Shown: positions 60,453 to 64,000 of the stretch, one piece after another
How positions within the stretch are numbered: the stretch's first letter is position 1
Layout of the letters: every line of letters begins with the position of its first letter
NCBI GenBank assembly: GCA_024638815.1
Contig: JAHEJM010000011.1
Coordinates: 1 to 64,000 of the forward strand
Length of the DNA: 64,000 nt
Direction of reading: 5' to 3'
Origin: Acidimicrobiales bacterium
Lineage (GTDB): Bacteria > Actinomycetota > Acidimicrobiia > Acidimicrobiales > SZUA-35
Made by a program: the position numbers and the translations under genes
The notes under the pieces: model-generated
What the model saw: only the letters and a program-made list of their open reading frames with translations
Database searches by the model: none
What the model was told of the DNA's origin: nothing

Positions 60453-62424
60453 TCCCGGGCTCCGATGTCGTCGTGTCAGAGTCGATCGACGGTTCCGCCA
60501 GCTTCTCGACGCGGATCGAAGCCGCCTTGAATTCAGCGGTGCCTGATCGCTTGTCCCAGGCGTCGTTGGTCAACACGTTCACGTCGACCAGCTCGGGGAA
60601 ATGGAAGGTGGTAAAGGTCAGACCGTCGGGCAGGTCGTCGAGCACCCGGACCGGCATCTCGACCGAACCCCGGGGTGACACCACGCGAACAGTCTCGCCG
60701 TCCTCGATGCCCAATCGGGCTGCGTCGGTGGTGGCCAGGTCGATGGTGTTGCCGTAGCGAATAGGCGAATCGATCGACCCGGACTGGACGCCGGTGTTGT
60801 AGGAATCCAGGGCCCGCCCGGTGGTGAGACGTAAAGGAAACTCGTCGGTCAGTTCCTCGGCCGGTCCCGCATGTTCGACCACGCTGAACGGGGCCGGATC
60901 CCGGCCCTCGAGGTCGTCGGCCCAAAGCCAACCGTGAAGGAACGGGCTACCGGGATGGTTCTCATCCGGGCACGGCCACTGCAGACCACCCTCGGATTCC
61001 AGACGCTCATAGGTCATGCCCCGATGCAGCGGCGACAGCGAGCGCAGCTCGTCCCACAGTTCACGGGCCGTGGGGTTGCCCCAGTCGACCCCCATACGGC
61101 GGGCCAGCTCACCGATGATCTCGATGTCGTCCCTGGCCTCACCAGGTGGGGGCACGGCGGCTCGTACCCGCTGGACCCGACGCTCGCTGGAGGTAACCGT
61201 GCCGTCGGCCTCGGCCCAGGCCACCGAGGCCGGGAAGACGACGTCGGCAAGCTCGGCCGTGCGGGTCAGGAAGATGTCCTGGACCACCAGCAGATCCAGG
61301 TCCCGCAGCAGGGCCCGGGCGTGTTCGACGTCGGCCTCGGAGTCGGCCGGGTTCTCGCCGATGCAGTAGATGGCCCGCAGGTCCTTGGTTTTCATGGCCT
61401 CGAACATCAGCGTGAGGTGCAGGCCTGGCTTGGGTGGAACCGGGAATCCCCACACCGCCTCGAACCGGGCTCGGGCATCGGGGTCGGTGATGTCCTGGAA
61501 GCCGGGCAGCTTGTCGGGCAGGGCCCCCATGTCGCCGCCACCCTGGACATTGTTCTGACCTCGCAGCGGGACCAGACCCGAACCCCACCGGCCGACGTGG
61601 CCGGTGAGCAGGGCGAGGTTGCACAGCGACACCACATTGTCAACGGCGTTGTGGTGCTCGGTGATGCCCAGGGTCCAGAGGATCTGGGCCGTCTCCGCCG
61701 TGGCATAGGCCTCGGCCAGTTCGGCGATGGCACTGCCGGGAACCCCGGTGATCTCGGCCGCCCGGTCCAAGGTGTAGGCGTCGACGACCTCGGCGAAAGC
61801 GTCGAATCCCGAGGTGGCGTGTTCGATGAAGGCCTTGTTGTGCAGGTCGTTGCTGATGATGTGGCGGGCCACCGCATTGGCCAGGGCGATGTCGGTACCG
61901 ACGTTCAGGCCGAGCCAGGCGTCGGCGAACTTGGCCGACGAGGTCCGCCGAGGATCGACGCAGTACATGCGGGCCCCGTTGTCGAGACCCTTCAGCAGAT
62001 GATGGAAGAAGATGGGGTGGGCCTCACGGGCATTTGAGCCCCACAGCACAATCAGATCGGCTTGCTCGATCTCGGTGTAGGACGAGGTTCCCCCACCGGC
62101 TCCGAAGACTGTCGCCAGACCGACGACGCTGGGAGCGTGTCAAGTTCGATTGCAGGAATCGATGTTGTTGGTTCCCAGAACTGCCCGGGCGAACTTCTGG
62201 GCCACATAGTTCATCTCGTTGGTCGATTTGGAGCAACTGAACATGCCGACCGCACCGGGGCCATGGTCGGACAGGGCGGCTGCCAACCCGGTGGCGGCCC
62301 GATCAAGGGCTTCGTCCCATGTTGCCGGCCGGAGTTCACCGTTGTCCCGCACCAGCGGCGTCGTGAGCCGTTCACGGGGCCGGGCGAGGTCCGACCGGGG
62401 ACGGGTGGGGCTGACGCTGGCCAT
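60445..62424 (-). CDS. Formate dehydrogenase catalytic subunit, selenoprotein (TGA-encoded Sec95)
   Basis: The frame from MASVSPTRPR runs to 60445 with one internal TGA at complement 62140-62142, giving 659 residues. Around it the protein reads DSCNRT-U-HAPSVVGLATV, which aligns with the E. coli FdhF active site CCARV-U-HGPSVAGL. The rest is a normal molybdopterin oxidoreductase: LVVQDIFLTRT, then a MopB-type C-terminal domain (FPLRLTTGRALDSYNTGVQ). The usual N-terminal [4Fe-4S] domain is missing and lies on the last gene of the operon. AAGAGGTG precedes the start. It oxidises formate to CO2 at a Mo/W-bis-MGD site. Confidence 0.92.
62111..62127 (-). promoter_or_regulatory. SECIS-like hairpin of the formate dehydrogenase gene
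   Basis: On the coding strand GTCGTC pairs with GGCGAC (6 bp including one U-G) around the loop GGTCT, beginning 12 nt after the UGA with the loop at 19-23 nt. The loop resembles the GGUCU core of the E. coli fdhF SECIS. Confidence 0.75.
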
Positions 62425-62610
62425 TTGGGGGCACCTCTTCACGTGGTCGTGTCTGTTCTCGGCCTTTGACTCAAGCCTAATCGGCTGTCCGCAGACCTGC
62501 GCAAAACCCCTCTTCGCACTCCGCCTCATTCCTTGAGGTGGCTTCAGGGTAGTGCGTGATTGGGGGGAAACACCCGCCGGGCCACGTCGGTTTTCGGTTA
62601 GGTTTGGCCC

Positions 62611-64000
62611 ATGCGTTGGTCCAACCTGTTCATTCCGACCCTGCGAGACGCCCCCGCCGACGCCGAGGCCGCCAGCCACGCACTCCTGGTCAAGGGTGGG
62701 TTCATCCGTCAGCTCCATTCCGGTCACTACTCGCTCCTACCCCTGGGGTGGCGGGTCCACCAGAAGGTCGAGAACATCGTCCGGGAGGAGATGGACAACA
62801 TCGGTGGCCAGGAGTTCCTGCTACCGACCATGCACCCGGCCGGGGTATGGAAACGGTCGGGGCGGTGGGAAACGATGGGTGAGATCATGTTCCGACTCAC
62901 CGACCGCCGGCACAACGAGCTGGCCCTGGGCATCACCCACGAGGAGATATTCGCCACCGTGGCCGCCGAGCTGTCGTCCTACAAGGAGCTTCCCCAGCTC
63001 TGGTATCAGATCCAGACCAAGTTCCGGGACGAGGCCCGACCCAAGAGCGGGCTGCTGCGGGTTCGGGAGTTCGCCATGAAGGACTCCTACAGCTTCGATA
63101 TCGACTGGGACGGTCTGGACAAACAGTTCGAGACCCACCGGGTGGCCTACACCCGAATCTTCGAGCGCCTCGGCCTACCGGCATTCCCGGTCGAAGCCAG
63201 CAGCGGGGCCATGGGGGGCAAGGACTCGGTCGAGTTCATGGTGCCCTGTCCGGCCGGCGAGGACGATGTGATCATCTGCCCCAACTGCGACTACGCCGCC
63301 AACGTGGAGAAGGCCACCGCCCGCCTGGAGTCGGTGGACGACGGCCCACCGGCGGACACCCCCGAGCGCTTCCCCACCCCCGGGATCCGTACCATCGCCG
63401 CCCTGGAGGAGGCCGGGGCCCCCGCCGCCAGTCAGATCAAGACCATGGTCATGGTGGCCGACGGTCGGATCACCCTGGCTCTGGTCAGGGGCGATCATCA
63501 GCTCAACACCCAGAAGTTCATCGACGCCACCGGAACCATCGAGCTCCGACCGGCGACTCCGGAGGAGACCCAAACCCATCTCGGTGCCCTGCCCGGCAGC
63601 CTGGGGGCGGTGGGCGTGATCGACCTGCCCGTCATCGCCGACGAGGCCTTGCGAGGCCGAACCAACATGACCACCGGGGCCAACGAGGACGACTGGCACT
63701 ACCGGGGTGTCGACATCGGTCGTGACATCGCCGTGGGCCAATGGGCCGATCTGCGGGAGGTGTCGGCCGGTGAGGCCTGCATCAACTGCGGTGCCGCCCT
63801 GGACACCGTTCGCTGCGTTGAAGCGGGCCATATCTTCAAGCTGGGCAGCGGGTACGCCGAGACATTCGGGGTCACCGTGTCCGATGCCGATGGTGTACAA
63901 CGACCGGTGGTCATGGGGAGCTACGGCATCGGCATCGGCCGCAACATGGCCACCGTTGCCGAGACCCACCATGACGAGAAGGGGCTGTGTTGGCCGGTGT
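62611..64000 (+). CDS. proS: Prolyl-tRNA synthetase, N-terminal part
   Basis: 463 residues before the window ends, so the C-terminal anticodon-binding domain is missing. It opens MRWSNLFIPTLRDAPADAEA, with class II motif 2 FRDEARPKSGLLRVREF and KDSYSFD. An inserted editing domain of the long bacterial form spans about 225-380 (TIAALEEAGAP, then QIKTMVM and ALVRGDHQLN). A Cys pair (CPNC and CINC) flanks the insertion. It charges tRNA-Pro. It is divergent from the formate dehydrogenase operon with 186 nt between the starts; no T-box is seen there. Confidence 0.94.
   Translation, partial: MRWSNLFIPTLRDAPADAEAASHALLVKGGFIRQLHSGHYSLLPLGWRVHQKVENIVREEMDNIGGQEFLLPTMHPAGVWKRSGRWETMGEIMFRLTDRRHNELALGITHEEIFATVAAELSSYKELPQLWYQIQTKFRDEARPKSGLLRVREFAMKDSYSFDIDWDGLDKQFETHRVAYTRIFERLGLPAFPVEASSGAMGGKDSVEFMVPCPAGEDDVIICPNCDYAANVEKATARLESVDDGPPADTPERFPTPGIRTIAALEEAGAPAASQIKTMVMVADGRITLALVRGDHQLNTQKFIDATGTIELRPATPEETQTHLGALPGSLGAVGVIDLPVIADEALRGRTNMTTGANEDDWHYRGVDIGRDIAVGQWADLREVSAGEACINCGAALDTVRCVEAGHIFKLGSGYAETFGVTVSDADGVQRPVVMGSYGIGIGRNMATVAETHHDEKGLCWPV

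Noticed and set aside
62140-62142. Frameshift or nonsense mutation splitting the formate dehydrogenase gene
   Set aside because: No frame change is needed across the TGA, and the position is the canonical Sec of this enzyme family.
62425-62610. T-box leader for proS
   Set aside because: The gap is only 186 nt and shared with the divergent fdh start, and no T-box sequence is seen.

Overview
The window is GC-rich, gene-dense DNA with frequent GTG starts and many 4-nt stop/start overlaps. The gene content (Tad pilus genes without an outer-membrane secretin, the permuted ATP-grasp/alpha-E/transglutaminase trio, DUF1800 and DUF1501 partners, HxlR and LysR regulators) suggests a high-GC actinobacterium, possibly near Acidimicrobiia. 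That placement is inference: there is no rRNA in the window, and I see no tRNA, CRISPR array, insertion sequence or prophage.

Layout. 1-4283: end of a 5'-nucleotidase, an Excalibur-type lipoprotein, a two-module flavoprotein reductase and a DUF2797 protein. 4366-8613: a polar amino-acid ABC transporter, a PLP aminotransferase and an ArsC-family reductase whose catalytic cysteine codon is TGA. 8699-14542: a CHASE-GGDEF protein, a glycosyltransferase, and a LysR-controlled dehydrogenase/dioxygenase pair. 14576-16361: a KhtT/KhtU-type antiporter. 16579-24570: a Tad pilus machine (CpaB, TadZ, TadA, a VWA-TadB fusion, TadC) facing TadE- and TadG-like genes. 24751-28139: a DUF1800/DUF1501-DUF4214 pair. 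28132-32704: guanine deaminase and xanthine dehydrogenase, a purine-salvage or catabolic operon. 33193-43413: an RNA methyltransferase and a DNA-end-processing set (NurA-like, SbcC, SbcD, HerA), interrupted by a methyltransferase and an HxlR/membrane-protein pair. 43556-48729: an unknown small protein, a GH4 glycosidase, PhzF, and an SDR/ABC-ATPase/carbonic anhydrase operon. 48777-57736: the transglutaminase trio, PEP carboxylase and an acidic OmpA-like membrane protein. 57808-62424: a NAD-linked formate dehydrogenase operon. 62611-end: prolyl-tRNA synthetase.

The most striking signal is selenocysteine. Two unrelated genes, the ArsC-like reductase and the formate dehydrogenase catalytic subunit, each have exactly one in-frame TGA. 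Each TGA sits at the known catalytic Cys/Sec position, and each is followed by a hairpin whose apical loop starts GGUC. Standard gene callers would truncate or split both. The formate dehydrogenase is also split so that the Fe-S domain that normally begins the catalytic chain sits on another subunit. The second notable signal is HerA-SbcD...SbcC-NurA, an arrangement like the archaeal HerA-Mre11-Rad50-NurA cluster.
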